Part shown: piece by piece, positions 9,880 through 20,829 of the stretch
Layout of the letters: every line of letters starts with the position of its first letter
How positions within the stretch are numbered: position 1 is the stretch's first letter
Origin: Symbiodinium natans
Taxonomy: Eukaryota > Sar > Dinophyceae > Suessiales > Symbiodiniaceae
DNA length: 62,000 bases
NCBI GenBank assembly: GCA_905221605.1
Contig: CAJNDS010002173.1
Location: 1-62,000, forward strand
Reading direction: 5' to 3'
The notes under the pieces: model-generated
Told to the model about the DNA's origin: nothing
The model's input: the letters and a program-made list of their open reading frames with translations, nothing else
Database searches by the model: none
Position numbers and translations under genes: made by a program

Positions 9880-9996
9880 AGGTGCATGGTACTTATTAAC
9901 CAATGATAACCCCCTTAAGTTCCCCAACATGGATAGAAGTACAGCTATCAGTACAGGTAGAGTTGGCTAAGAAGTACCATGAGCCTCCAAGTAGGG
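9880..9996. mobile_element. Small inverted-repeat element, second copy of the 6880-7044 family
   Basis: The left end reads CTTGGAGGTGCATGGTACTT; the reverse complement of the right end reads CTTGGAGGCTCATGGTACTT. The interior (about 75 bp) includes ATAACCCCCTTAAG, also resembling the first copy. Non-coding. Confidence 0.65.
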
Positions 9997-10805
9997 TCCC
10001 CAGTAGCCTGGGAGAAAACACGTAATTCTGTCTTGTTAGATATTTGGGTCCCTTTCTGGGTCCTTGCTTGAAGGGTGCTGTACTTTATACATATATATAT
10101 GTATATGTATACACTGCATATATAGGACCCCAAAAAAGGACTCTAATTTACAGACCTACCCATCTGAAGTTTAAGGTTTAGTGTTCGCCTTTATCCTAAA
10201 CACAAAACGGGGGCAAGAGAGGACCCAACTTTGGGTGCAGGCCGTAACAGTTTATGGCCCCGTTTGTTGCAGACCGGGGCCCCATCGTAGCTGCCATCAT
10301 GATCTGAGAAGGCCTCTAAACCCTGAACCCTAAATCCTAAACCCTTCAGCGCAGATCTAAGAAGCGAAGTTGTTGAGGAATTCGGGTGCCCGGCTCGAGG
10401 GAGCGAAACTTTTCGGGCTTCGGGACTCGGGTTTAGACCCCTGAGGCTGCATCACCCCAAGCCCCAAACCCTAAACCCTATACGGGGGGCAACCAAACGG
10501 GGATAACAGAAGACTAAACCACTCTCACCCCCCAAGGCAGCCCTAGACTTTTGCCCTGTAAATTTCACAAACCAAAAGCGGAGGATACAAAGAGAAAGGG
10601 AGGCTCTAGGGAAAGGCTTGCCTAGTGGCCCCAGCTCCATCAGGCCTGGGTTGGCAGTTTTGCCACTCAGGACTTTAGAGTTTAGGGTTTAGGGTCTAGG
10701 GTTTAGAAATGCAATGACCATCAACTTGTGGCAGTGCACAGGCCTCTCCAATGATTGTTTCTGCAATGCGAGAGAGGCGCTGCCACCTGCAAACAGTGAA
10801 CTCTC
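9997..10805. other. Stretch with no supported gene
   Basis: Contains an ATATATAT/GTATATG simple-sequence patch (10088-10125), fragments of CCCTAAA repeat (10316-10345, 10465-10480) and GGGTTTA repeat (10678-10706). No exon is convincing. Confidence 0.45.
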
Positions 10806-11104
10806 CTAATTGGCACCCAACTTTGCTGTGGACTTCCTGAGGTTTGCCTCTGCTAAGGACGCTTGCTGCTGCTTGAGGAGCCGCCCAGACTCGAAATTGT
10901 CATGCACTGCACGTGTTGGCACAATCTTGTTAGAATTTGGTTCTAAAATGATAAATTGTCTCTCATGTGCGAATGCTGCATCAATGCAATCATACAATAT
11001 GCGCATGAAGTGCTCTACCGCTTGGCGCGCATTTTGGGCTGGGCTGAATTGGTGCATGCATCGTAGGACGATCTGCCCGTGGGCCCAAAAGCGGTAGGCA
11101 AAGT
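10806..11104 (-). CDS. Last exon of an unknown gene
   Basis: The frame is open from an AG acceptor near 11105 (GGTTGAG|GTTGACTTTGCC) for about 99 codons to the stop at 10806. The translation is balanced and protein-like: YRFWAHGQIVLRCMHQ, then RQAVEHFMRILYDCIDAAF, then FIILEPNSNKIVPTR, ending STAKLGAN. An internal ATG at 11057 gives 83 residues, but the frame continues upstream of it, so it is more likely an exon than a complete gene. No family recognised; predicted helical, soluble. Telomere-type CCCTAAA sequence starts directly upstream (11112). Confidence 0.5.
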
Positions 11105-11330
11105 CAACCTCAACCCTAAACCCTAAACCCTTCTTGAACCCAGACTCTTTACGTCAGCTGGCACGACGACAGTTGCATGGACTTACATCCAAAAAAGCTA
11201 AGCGCGAAACCCTAAACCCTAAACCCGAAACCCTTAACCCTAAATCCTAAATCCGAACCAAGCTGCTGCGAGCGCACCTGAAAGAAACTGCAGCCGGCCG
11301 ATGTGATTGGAGCCTGAGCCAAGAGGAACT
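11105..11330. other. Telomere-type repeat fragments
   Basis: CCCTAAA units at 11112-11131 and 11207-11262, interrupted by unique sequence. No gene. Confidence 0.7.
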
Positions 11331-11446
11331 TAGCCGGATGCCCTGGATGCTATGTCGCTCATATTCGCTCTTGCAAACCCAAGAGGCCGCCCTTCCTTCA
11401 CTTCCCAAAACCCAAAGCCCCTGCACCGCCAAAACAACGCCTCCCC

Positions 11447-12057
11447 GCCCCAAGAACTACTTTACTAAATGTGTGGCCCAGTTTGCCCGCCCCAAGAACT
11501 ACTTTACTAAATGTGTCGCCCGGTTTGCCCGCCCCAAGGACTACTTTACCAAGTGTGTCGCCCGGCTTGCCCGCCCCAAGAACTACTTCACCAAATGTGT
11601 CGTCCGGCTTGCCCGCCCCAAGAACTACTTTACCAAATGTGTCGAGGGGTTTGCCCGCCCCAAGAGCTACTTTAACAAGTGTGTCGCCCAAGAAGTACCT
11701 TACCAAATGTGTCGTCCGGTTTGCCCGCCCCAAGAACTACTTTACCAAATATGTTGCGCGGTTTGCCCGCCCCGAAGAACTACTTTATCAATGTGTGGCC
11801 CGGTTTGCCCGCCCCAAGAAGTACTTTACAAATGTGTCGCCCGGTTTGCCCGCCCCAAGAACTACTTTACCAAACGTGTCGCCGGTTTGCCCGTCCCAAA
11901 AACTACTTTACCAAATGTGTCGCCGGTTTGCCCGTCCCAAAAACTACTTTATCAACGTGTGGCCCGGTTTGCCCACCCCAAGAACTACTTTACGCCCGGT
12001 TTGCCTGCCTCAAGAACTACTTAACCAAATGTGTCGCCCGGTTTGCCCGCCCCAAGA
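11447..12057 (+). repeat. 42-bp minisatellite, about 15 degenerate units
   Basis: The unit is TTTGCCCGCCCCAAGAACTA followed by CTTTACCAAATGTGTCGCCCGG. Early units keep the 42-bp phase, later ones contain 1-12-bp indels. As 42 is divisible by three, long open frames appear on the plus strand (a unit reads RPKNYFTKCVARF) and on the minus strand (VVLGAGKP-type units). No start, flanking domain or terminator supports translation; I read it as a satellite. Copies also occur at 13055-13185. Confidence 0.9.
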
Positions 12058-13054
12058 AGAAGGTTACGGCGCGGTTAACGACCCTGCCAAAAAAACACAT
12101 TGTGTTGAGGGGGTTGAAGTGTAAATCCTTGGTTTTTTCGATGTTTCCGTGCGTGGTTGTTCAGTAGCGCATGTCCGAAAACCCCATTATTAACGAGGGT
12201 TTTGATAATTTCGGCCGAATTCACTGTAAATAGCAGTGTTTTCGTGCATCCACAATTTTTCGACTTTCAGAAGTCGCTTTATTGGAGAAGTCCTTTTTTC
12301 GGAATTACAGCGAATTTGCATGTTAAGACAGGTTTTGTGAGACGTTTCTTTTTGAAAGCCTTTAGGTTTCTGGACGAGTAGACAAGCAAGGGTTCAAGGC
12401 TGTCCGCTTGTATGGAAATGTAGGTATTTACAGCGAACTTGCAAGTTCAGTTTAATTCAGTGCTATAGCTTCGGGCTTGCAGTGTGTGGTGTATGGTTTT
12501 GGGTTCATGGGCATAACGGTTTAAGCCTTAACCGTGAACCTGAAACCCTCAACTCTAAATTCGACAGAGTCAAATTATTTGGGCTTGCAGGACATTGTTG
12601 AGGTTTGCATACAGGAGAGCTTGGGGCGTGCACTGTCCTGTGTATTTAAGGGTATATAGGCAAGACGGTTTCAGGAAAAACCCTAAATCTTAAACCAAAC
12701 AAACCGAAACAGGGTTTCGGGCTTAGGGTTTAGGGTTGAGGGCAGAGCGGTTGATCCCGGGGCCTGGTTGCAGAGCAGAGAGAGTCCCGTCCGAAACCCT
12801 ACCCAGACCCCTGAAGGATGAAACAAGTAGATTCAGGGCTCCGAAGAATGACCCAAAACTAGTATAGGGTACTATGTGGGGGTTGTACTTTTTGGATCCT
12901 CCTACAGGGTATGGGTAATCCGTGAAGCAGAGACCTTTTGACCTTTCCTTGCACGCAGGCCAAGTGTCGTAACCATGCCCCCCCCCCTCCCAAGTAGCAT
13001 CCCTAAACCCGAAACCCCAAAAACACGCATATTCGGCGGGGTCGCTAACCGCGC
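12058..13054. other. Stretch with no supported gene
   Basis: AT-richer than average at 12170-12360. A 74-codon plus frame (12157-12381) is hydrophobic and aromatic but has no signature. Telomere-type fragments occur at 12680-12740. Confidence 0.4.
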
Positions 13055-13185
13055 CGTAAGCAAGAACTACTTTACCAAATATGTCGCCCGGCTTGCCCGT
13101 CCCAAGAACTACTTGCCAAATGTGTCGCCCGGTTTGCCCGCCCCGAGAACTACTTTACCAAACGTGTCGCCGGTTTGCCCGTCGC
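13055..13185 (+). repeat. Detached patch of the 42-bp satellite
   Basis: Three units of the satellite found at 11447-12057 (AAGAACTACTTTACCAAATA, then TGTCGCCCGGCTTGCCCG), separated from the main array by about 1 kb. It may be a remnant of a larger array or a transposed fragment. Confidence 0.85.
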
Positions 13186-13430
13186 CATCCAAGCCTAGGC
13201 ACCCTAAACACAAAACAAACTCGGGGAAATCTGCAGCTAGATCACCCGCTTCGCCAAGTCATCTGCCTATGCAGGCTGAAAAAGCCCTGGTTTAGGCTGT
13301 AGGGCCCCCAAAACAACCGCACCGAAGGCGTTTCACTTTGGGATCGGCTTGAAACCTGCGCTTCTGACGTCATCCGACCTAACCCCGAATTCTAAAACCC
13401 AACACCCTTCGGGCCCTTCAGGTGTTAGCA

Positions 13431-13740
13431 TGACCGGGAGAAGGCATCAAGGGTCTGCTTTGATCTGACATTATGCCTCGACGGTTTCGGGCTTAGCGAG
13501 TGCGACAAGCACGCTACAGCCATTGCCGTAGTTCACAATAAACTTCTTTCTGTACTTGAGCTGAAGTTGCTGATTTCAGCCGACCTCGATCCAGTTCGTG
13601 GTTGGGCCCAAGTTGCACAAATCTTGTCTGATGTGCGACTTAGGGGTGCGCATGTCAGGTTGAATCTTGGCGCAGCGGGGAAAACTGTCCAAACTCTACC
13701 CCCACCTGAGTACCAATTAGGAGCTTCAATGTATCTTGAG
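13431..13740 (+). CDS. Internal exon of an unknown gene, plus strand, no ATG
   Basis: The frame is open for about 103 codons between an AG acceptor (GGTGTTAG|CATGACCGG) and a possible AG|GT donor (CTTGAG|GTTTAG). The translation is protein-like: DLTLCLDGFGLSECDKH, then AIAVVHNKLLSVLELKLLIS, ADLDPVRGWAQVAQILS, and LPPPEYQLGASMYLEV. Alternating hydrophobic spacing suggests a folded alpha/beta domain. No family recognised. If the donor is not used, the GTTTAG of a telomere-like word supplies the stop. Neighbouring exons were not found. Confidence 0.45.
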
Positions 13741-13746
13741 GTTTAG

Positions 13747-14539
13747 GGTTTGGGATTGAAGGTTGGCAAAGCTGCATGTGGGCAGAGCGGCTGCTGGCCC
13801 CAAGTGCTGGCAGCATCCGCATGGCGGGAGAGCTTGACCTTGCTGTCGGTTCTTGAGGGTTTTCACAAGAGTAGAGGGCCTTAGGGTTGAGAGTTCTGAT
13901 CCACGGCTCAGGGTTGCAGTGGCTTACAACCGGACGCCCGTACTAGCTACCTGAAGGAGTCTTTTGACGACAAAAACAACAACAGCCTCAGATCCCGAAT
14001 TGAATTTAGGGTTTGAGGCTGTAGGGTTCAGGGTCTCAAAGCCAGTTGAAGGCTCAGTCTGACCTATCACGTCCGAAGCCGAGCTCACCCTAGACTTCGA
14101 AGAGCCCTTCTCGCGCTAGACCGCTTGAAGAGGCAAGGTTCGCTCAGGGTTTGGTGCAGCGCCATATCAGGAACGTTTGAGGAATCTGCAGGTAAGACCC
14201 TAGCTCCAAAGCGTTTCTTCTTCCAAACCCTAAACCCTCAACCCCTAAATCCCAAACCCTGAACCGTAAAACTTCAGATTGAACCAGCACGCTGCGGCAA
14301 AAAGCCCCGGGGATCCCTCTAGGCATCGTGACCCCTAGGTACGCATACTAAGAGCCTTGAGAACCGCGTAGATGTATAGGCATGGGGCTCAAACCCCATG
14401 AAAGAAACACACACACGTCTATGTACAAATTACACAGGTTTCAAAGTAGCTCTAAGACGTTTTCAGTACAGCAGTTGTTTTGCCCGTGGCGGTGAGAAGT
14501 GAGTGCGGAGCTTTGCTCGCCTGTGTACCGCGCAGATTA
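13747..14539. other. Stretch with no supported gene
   Basis: Degenerate CCCTAAA/CCCTCAA fragments (14224-14262) and unique sequence without a convincing exon. Confidence 0.4.
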
Positions 14540-14960
14540 AATATCAATATTTTCGATAACACAAATTTAATGAAAATTAACTAACAGCACTTTTAGCAGT
14601 TCTGTAAAATTTGTTTGAAAGAAAAAACACAAAAAATGTGAACGTACGAATAAATTAGAATCAATTTAAATACACACAGTGATTTCAAATCAATCAGCAT
14701 TGATTAATTAGTTTCAAAACTCACTAAAATAAAAAAGATTAGGATCAATAAAGACTGATGGTTATAATTAATGAAAAGTAGAACTTAATGGTTTTAAATA
14801 ACAATTTGAAAAATTGTTTCAACATTACTTAAAAAGTGCTCCAATCATATGAGTATTAACGAACATATAAGATAATGAAAAAGTAACGGAGAAAGACTTG
14901 TATAAAAAACAATTAATTCAATTGACAACACATTTTTTAAGCTAAAGCTATTGCAAAGGA
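14540..14960. other. AT-rich island without a clear gene
   Basis: About 400 bp of strongly AT-rich DNA in a near-50% GC setting. A 94-codon minus frame (14845-15129) overlaps its edge and is hydrophobic at the C-terminus (ending LLFHYLICSLILI), but nothing else supports it. Compare the gene-bearing AT-rich island at 24.5-25.5 kb. Confidence 0.5.
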
Positions 14961-15159
14961 TGGGGTTCAGATTGCTGCAAATATTCGCTGAATTGCTGGA
15001 TTGAAAAAACACAAGGGGGATTGACGAATAGGGAGCTACGACCTGGCCCTGTTTCAGGCGTGGTAATTCGTCTTGATTGGCTGTATTTACAACAAGTACA
15101 TGTTCAAAGGCGTTCCAAGAACAGTTCATGTAATGGGTGTGTGCATGTGAGGTAAGGGG

Positions 15160-15425
15160 TTGAGCAGTTTGGGGTTGAGGATTCCCTAAACTCCTAGCTG
15201 TGGGCTAAAAGCCCGAACAAACCAAGAGTCCCGAACCTGACACTTAACACCTCACCCTCACTCTCTCAATCTTAGCCCCCCTAAGCCTATGTGGGGCGTT
15301 TCGGCGCTTGGATCTGGGGGCCCCAGGCCCATTCGGCGCTCTGAGGTCTGGATCGGCTTCATGTTTGCCTGGGTGTAGGGTTCAAGGAGTTTGAAGTTTA
15401 GGAAGTTGGGCTTAGGAAGTTTGTG
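15160..15425 (+). repeat. Dispersed direct repeat, copy 1
   Basis: Matches 16965-17200: both contain GGCGCTTGGATCTGGGG, CCCCAGGCCCATTCGGCGCT, a GATC.GCTTCATG segment and CCTGGGTGT, in the same order and spacing. Divergence by substitutions and small indels suggests an older dispersed copy. No coding capacity identified. Confidence 0.75.
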
Positions 15426-15764
15426 GTTCAGGGAGCTTAGGATTGAGGCAGTTGGTTCGGGGTCTTTGGGTTGAGGCTTTGGAGATCCGCATCGGTCATT
15501 TGCCCGGCAAAAGTTTTTAGGGTTCATGTGGTTGAGGGCCGGAGCCGCAGCAATACCTGGAGCCCTGAACTCTACCGTCCCTCAAGTGCTTTGCAAGGTT
15601 GAGGGCGGGGGCAAAGGGCTCTTGACGTGTCTCAAGCCTGAGGATGCACCAGGCTTCCGGATAGGGTTGAAGGTTTTGGCCTAGGGCTAGGGACTAAGCC
15701 CTCTACAACCTCTACCCTCAAATTCACAAAGTACTTCATCAAATTAAGGTCATAACTCGTAACT

Positions 15765-16035
15765 CCTTTCGTGCTGGCTCTGCTTGCTTTTTGCTAACCT
15801 CAGCCTTCTTCAAGCAGCCATCCTCCTGCTTCGCGCCCCACGCAGTTGCGCCTCCCTGACGATGTTCCAGAAAACCGCCCGGTTTACCTTCATCGCTTCT
15901 ATTCTAGCAGCCCTCGAAGGATGCCTTTGGAAGATTCAACCCCCCAATGGCATCCTTGTCACAACAGGGGCCTTTTAGGCTTTACAGTGGCGGGGGCCGA
16001 CTCGGAAAGGAGCTGGGCCTCTGGCGCTGATCAGA
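15765..16035 (+). repeat. Dispersed repeat related to 7225-7400
   Basis: Shares CCTTCTTC..., CCTCCTGCTTCG.GCC, a CCCTGACGA block and ACCGCCCG.TTTACC with the earlier copy. Both are followed by GGCCTTT..G.TTTACAGT and a G-rich run. Confidence 0.65.
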
Positions 16036-16109
16036 CACGAAAGAGCAGGTTGTAGGGCAAACCCAAAACAGATCCCAGGCTCGTAGTGCTGGTGCAGTGA
16101 GGGAGACGT

Positions 16110-16255
16110 AGGTGTCCTAACTCTGTGATACAGTACTACACCAATCAATCTGCAATACAGTTTTTTGTGCGATTCTCAAATGATTACTGTATTGCCATGG
16201 GTACACTTCTTGTACTAGTACTCTATGAAACCAGGTACTGTCATAGCAAAGTCGG
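16110..16255. repeat. Nested hairpin sequence
   Basis: The inner inverted repeat TGCAATACAGT (about 16150) pairs with ACTGTATTGCC (about 16185-16196). The outer pair is CTGTGATACAGTAC (about 16120) with GGTACTGTCATAG (about 16232-16245). Non-coding; fits a small MITE-like remnant. Confidence 0.55.
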
Positions 16256-16964
16256 AATGGTGTTCTGATTGAGTGGGCTTTGAACTTTTGCCAGGGTGAT
16301 AGAGTGGCAGGAAGTCCTGGTGGGGCAAGTCAAGAAGCAGTAGTAGCAAATTGAGCCTTCAAGGAAGCGGCGCAAGCTGAGCGTTTAGGAGAGCTCAGGG
16401 GGGCTGAGGGGGTTTTAGTATTAGGGTATCAGCAGACCAGGGGCCACCAGGCCGCAACAAAAAGAACAGCCTCCGACTTGTAGCTCACCTACTGGGATGC
16501 TGAGTGATGGGCTTAGAGTATCGCGGGCTGGAAAACTAGCTTCGCTCATGTCCACAACAGTCGAGAGCTCCACCAACAGATTGATGCCACGAATCTGTCT
16601 TGGACTTCTTTTCCCCCAGATTCCGTTCTGCCCCAGCATGCACTTGAATCACCTGAATTTGGCACCGGTGGTGGAGGTCTTCTTGTCATCGTGGCTCTCA
16701 ATCAGCACAATGAAAACTTCAGGGTTTGGGGGTTTGGGGTTGAGGTCACCAGCCTGGAAAAAAGGCGCACCGAAGCCCAGGAGTAATCCTACGCGCTGAG
16801 TCTCCTGTGCCTCCAACCCTCCAACAGAAACCGAATGCGAACACTTCTCCTCAAGGACCTCAAGTATGATGGCGTTCAAGACCAATCAGGCTTTGTGTTT
16901 TTCTTGTTTTGTGTAGGTGCTTTTGGCTTGTGCCTTTGTAGGGACTTTGGGGCACCTGGGCTTT
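16256..16964. other. Stretch with no supported gene
   Basis: A 100-codon plus frame (16497-16799) and overlapping minus frames have no recognisable motif. I cannot choose between them. Confidence 0.35.
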
Positions 16965-17200
16965 GTTAGCTTGGGGTTGAGGGTTCCCTGAACCCTAAGG
17001 CGGTAACTCTAAGCCCTGACTAAACCCTACACAAACCCGAAGCCCCGAACCCTAAAACTTCACGCCGCCACCTCTCTTAATCTTAGCCGGCGCTTGGATC
17101 TGGGGTCCCCAGGCCCATTCGGCGCTCTGCGGTTCGGATCAGCTTCATGGCTGACACCTGGGTGTCGGTTTCAGGTCAGGGGGTTTAGGAAGTTAGGGAA
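16965..17200 (+). repeat. Dispersed direct repeat, copy 2
   Basis: Second copy of 15160-15425, including the upstream GGGGTTGAGG.TTCCCT segment and the ending GGTTTAGGAAGTT. Confidence 0.75.
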
Positions 17201-17337
17201 TAGATTTAGGGTTTTTCAAGTCTTTAAGGCTTGGGCCTTGGGGACTCGCATCGGTTTTATAAGTTTAGGGATCAGGGCATCGGGCAGTTGGGCCAACATT
17301 GAATTTGCTACGGAAGCTTGCGCACACGGGGTGGACA

Positions 17338-17502
17338 GCTTACGGTCAGGTTCTCCAGCAGTGTTGTGAGGATTTGGGGCTGCTCAGGTCCAGCGGCTAA
17401 CGTTTGGAGATCTTGTCTGCTTTGCAGTGCCACTGACTTTGTCTTATGGCGCCAAATTTCGGGGTTGAGCCATGCCAGTTGAACGGGGACAAACGGGCTA
17501 AG
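17338..17502 (+). repeat. 165-bp dispersed repeat, copy 1
   Basis: Nearly identical to 20619-20772: GGTTCTCCAGCAGTGTTGTG, GGCTGCTCAGGTCCAGCGGC, GGAGATCTTGTCTGCTTTGC and CATGCCAGTTGAA occur in the same order. High identity implies a recent copy. Confidence 0.85.
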
Positions 17503-18689
17503 CTAAGGCAGGTGCCAGCTTGGGCACAACGGAATTCGCCGCCCGGTTGGAGCTCATACGGGCCTTTTTGAGCTGGTTCTTCGACACCTACAAGGGAATG
17601 CAGATGCAGGATAAATTATGATGCAAGACTGCCGATGCGGCCTTCGGGGCCATCCTTCCAAAAGAGACTGCGGCGGGACAAAAGTATAATGCTTGAGCCG
17701 ACAGTCTACCGAGATCGGCGCGGGGGGGAGTGAACACCACTCCCGAAGCTGCTGCTGTGTCTGCTCTGTCTGGCACCGCGACCTGAAGGTTTCGGGCTTG
17801 AGGGTTTCTAGGGCATCAACAGCTGCCCAGCTCCTGCGAACCCGAAAGATCTTGATTTGTTCTGTGGCCTCGTTGTGGTTACCGAGGGGCATTGTCTCAA
17901 GCCCCAAAACTGCCCAAACCCTGAACATTGCAGCGAAGCGCTCGATTCGACGATGAGGAGGCTTTCTCGCCCTCTGCGATCGCCTGGGCCGTTCAGGCTT
18001 TGAATGTGATCCGCGATTAGTAGAGTCCCAGTATAATTCCAACTGGCACTCCTGCTTACTGAGGTAACCAAGAAACAAGACAATAATTCTTTCATGTGAA
18101 AAGTGATCCTGTAGGTTCTAGGGTTCGTGATTGAGAGAAACAGACATACAAACATACGCTCGTAAAACACACGGTTCAAAGAACAGACGCGATCTGGTCT
18201 CAAGAGCCAGCCAAGATACCCTGTATGCTCTATATATACTATATGCCCGACATAGCCTGCGCTCCTAATGCAGTGTATATACAATTTAGACCTTATACAC
18301 ATTACGTACCCTATAAATCCTTTCCACTCTCACGGCGCCCATTGCCCCCTCGAGCAGCTTCACATCCTACACTCCTGAACACCGAATCTTCTGAGACTTT
18401 CTGAGAGGCGCACGGAGCTTTCTGTTGCCACGGCGCTCTGCAACCTGTTGGTCGGGACTAGGTTAAGGGCATCAGAAGGGTTGTCAGGGCTTTGAGGTGT
18501 CGGGCCCTGAAACTGTATGACGGAGGTTTGTTAGATCATTGTATTTCATCCATCCCGCTTCTGTGTTGCTTAGATTCCTTGCTCAGGGCTCCTTGCTCAG
18601 GTTACAGGTGCAGGCATCTGCAAAAAACTCATGAGGTTAGCTTCATAGAAAGGATGCAAGGCACACCCAGCACAGAAGACCAGGGATAG
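17503..18689. other. Stretch with only weak frames
   Basis: A 174-codon minus frame (17554-18078) has a part that looks protein-like (AAVDALETLKPETFRSRCQ, about 17720-17820) but no family signature, and overlapping frames compete. I leave it as unassigned. Confidence 0.35.
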
Positions 18690-18835
18690 AGGTTCCCAGA
18701 TGTTGGCTGGTAGGCCAAACCTTAAGCCCCCTGAATTGTTTATGTTGCGTAGCCATACGGCTATACTACTAGACGGAAACCCTGGGGCGGAAATTGGCAG
18801 ACGTGCGAGAACGTAGGCTTCCAGGCCGTGCAAAC
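18690..18835 (-). repeat. Copy of a diverged repeat, inverted relative to 19640-19800
   Basis: Read on the minus strand this segment encodes AVWLRNINNSGGL; the plus strand at 19640-19800 encodes AVWLGNIDNAVGL, with further similarity around NIWE/PIWE. Similarity holds at the protein level in the same frame, so the source may once have been coding. Confidence 0.5.
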
Positions 18836-19639
18836 GAATTGCCTATGTTCCCTTCAAAACTGCCCTCTAATAGGGTTGATTGCAGGGACTGTAAGGCCGA
18901 AGCTTTGGAGCGCCCTCGAGCTTCCATCACCAGCGATGTTGTGGGTTGTAGGAGCATATTTGCAAGATGACACCGGCTTACCGAGGCCGCAAAATTCTTC
19001 CCTGTTGAGTTAATGTTTGATTGCATGACAAAGTCACGAGAAAGTTTACAGGCCCTAACATTTGGAGCAAAACGCGCCCATTCTGGCCCGGTACCCTGGG
19101 TCTCCAAAACTCCCACACCCTTAAAACATTTCCAAAGGCCATCTAATTTCAATGAACATGCTCAGCCCCAAGCTTGGCCCCATTCGCAACGTCAAACAGC
19201 CCTTATGGCATGGCCCCAGAATCAATCCTACAAGGGGCTTTTCTTCAGGGATTACAGGGCAGAATAGCCCCCCCTGGAAAAGCAGCGAGGTGAAGTGCGA
19301 CATGGAACACTGCCAAGCCACCATACCGCAGACTATACATTGAGTTCCGGGCCGCATGGAATCGTGGACGGTCCTCAGTCGGAGCCGACAATCGCAATCA
19401 AAGCTCTTGAATATTAGGAACCCCGAGCGAGATCTTGCAACTCCTCAAGTCCTGCGTGTCTCCGCGCTGAGGTCCGGTCTGCTGGGAGGCCGGCTGCCCC
19501 GACGTAGTACCTGCATGTGACCTGGGTCTAAAGCTGCGGCTTAAAATTCCAATAGTCAACCCTCTGAGCGGGCGCTTTGAGAGGGGTGTCAGCTGTTCGT
19601 TTGCACGCCTGGGCACTTGCGTTCTGCTCTCCTTCTCGT

Positions 19640-19800
19640 GCGTCTGCCGGCTTCCACCACGGGGTTAGCGTCCGGTGTGGCCGTGTGGCTGGGCAACATA
19701 GACAATGCAGTGGGTTTAGGGTTTGAGGGTTTGAGGGGGCTTGAGGCCTGCCAGCCGATATGGGAGGGGAGCGCTGCTGAACCACTCTGCTGCGGACTTT
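19640..19800 (+). repeat. Copy of the diverged repeat at 18690-18835, opposite orientation
   Basis: Contains GGCCGTGTGGCTGGGCAACA, GACAATGCAG and GGGGGCTTGAGGCCTGCCAG, matching the reverse complement of the earlier copy. A telomere-like GGGTTTAGGG insertion sits in the middle of this copy only. Confidence 0.5.
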
Positions 19801-20618
19801 GCATTGGGTTCCCGGCCTTGAGGGCTGACTAAAGATTAGGGTTTAGCGTTCGTGGGTTCGGTCTTTATGGGGTTCAGGGGCGAATTAGGGTCTATATTTA
19901 GAGCACCCTAGATATTTAACAAGGGAAACGTCCCGAACAGATTCGGTACAACTACCCTTTGTTCGGGTACACTGCATTACTGTGCTGATGTCTGTCCCAC
20001 TGGCTGGGAGGCCGGCGCATCCGTGGCATCAGCCTTTTGCCTTCTGGGAGTCTCTGGGGTGAGACAACAGGGGACATGGAAGCCTCATCACCCGATGGGA
20101 GAAATGGCACACAGCTTTGCCCGCCTAGTCTCCTGCCACTTGTCCAGATCGGCCTCAGGCTAGAAGCTGGGCAAAGGATGCCTTGCCCATGCCAGTCTGT
20201 AGCATGAGATGCTCACCTCTGTGGCCTGGCGCGACCAGGACACGGTACGTTCCTCAGCCCCATTTCACCCTCCAGTGCAAGCGCACTTCTTCACAAGAGG
20301 GCTTCAGTAGTTTCAAGTTGTTACGGGGTGTCAGGCTTGTGGTGGCTTGCATGTTGAGCCTGCTCTGCACCAAGCTATTCCAAGTGAGGTCCTCTGCCAT
20401 GAGTGCTCTATGCAAGGGCGAAGAGTAAGTACCTTTGGAATGCTTGGGTGTCTTGTGCGTTTTGCAAACAGTAGGGGCTTGCCCTAGTTGGAGAGCTGAA
20501 TGACTCATCCTGGAACACAGGCTGCAGGATCTCGCTCTGGGTTTAGAGTGTGTCTAGGTCAGTTGTGGTTGAAGGTATTTCCCCATTGCCCGAAAGTGCT
20601 GCATCGGTCCTTGCACAG

Positions 20619-20772
20619 TCAGGTTCTCCAGCAGTGTTGTGAAGATTTAGGGCTGCTCAGGTCCAGCGGCAAAGGTTTGGAGATCTTGTCTGCTTTGCAG
20701 TGCCACTGACTTTGTCTTATGGCGCCACATTTCGGGTTGAGCCATGCCAGTTGAAAGGGGACAAACGGGCTC
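20619..20772 (+). repeat. 165-bp dispersed repeat, copy 2
   Basis: Second copy of 17338-17502, same orientation, with only a few substitutions. Confidence 0.85.
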
Positions 20773-20829
20773 TTCAGGTGTTTACAGATATCTAACCTAA
20801 GGCGGGGTGCATGATGTCCCCTCTACATG

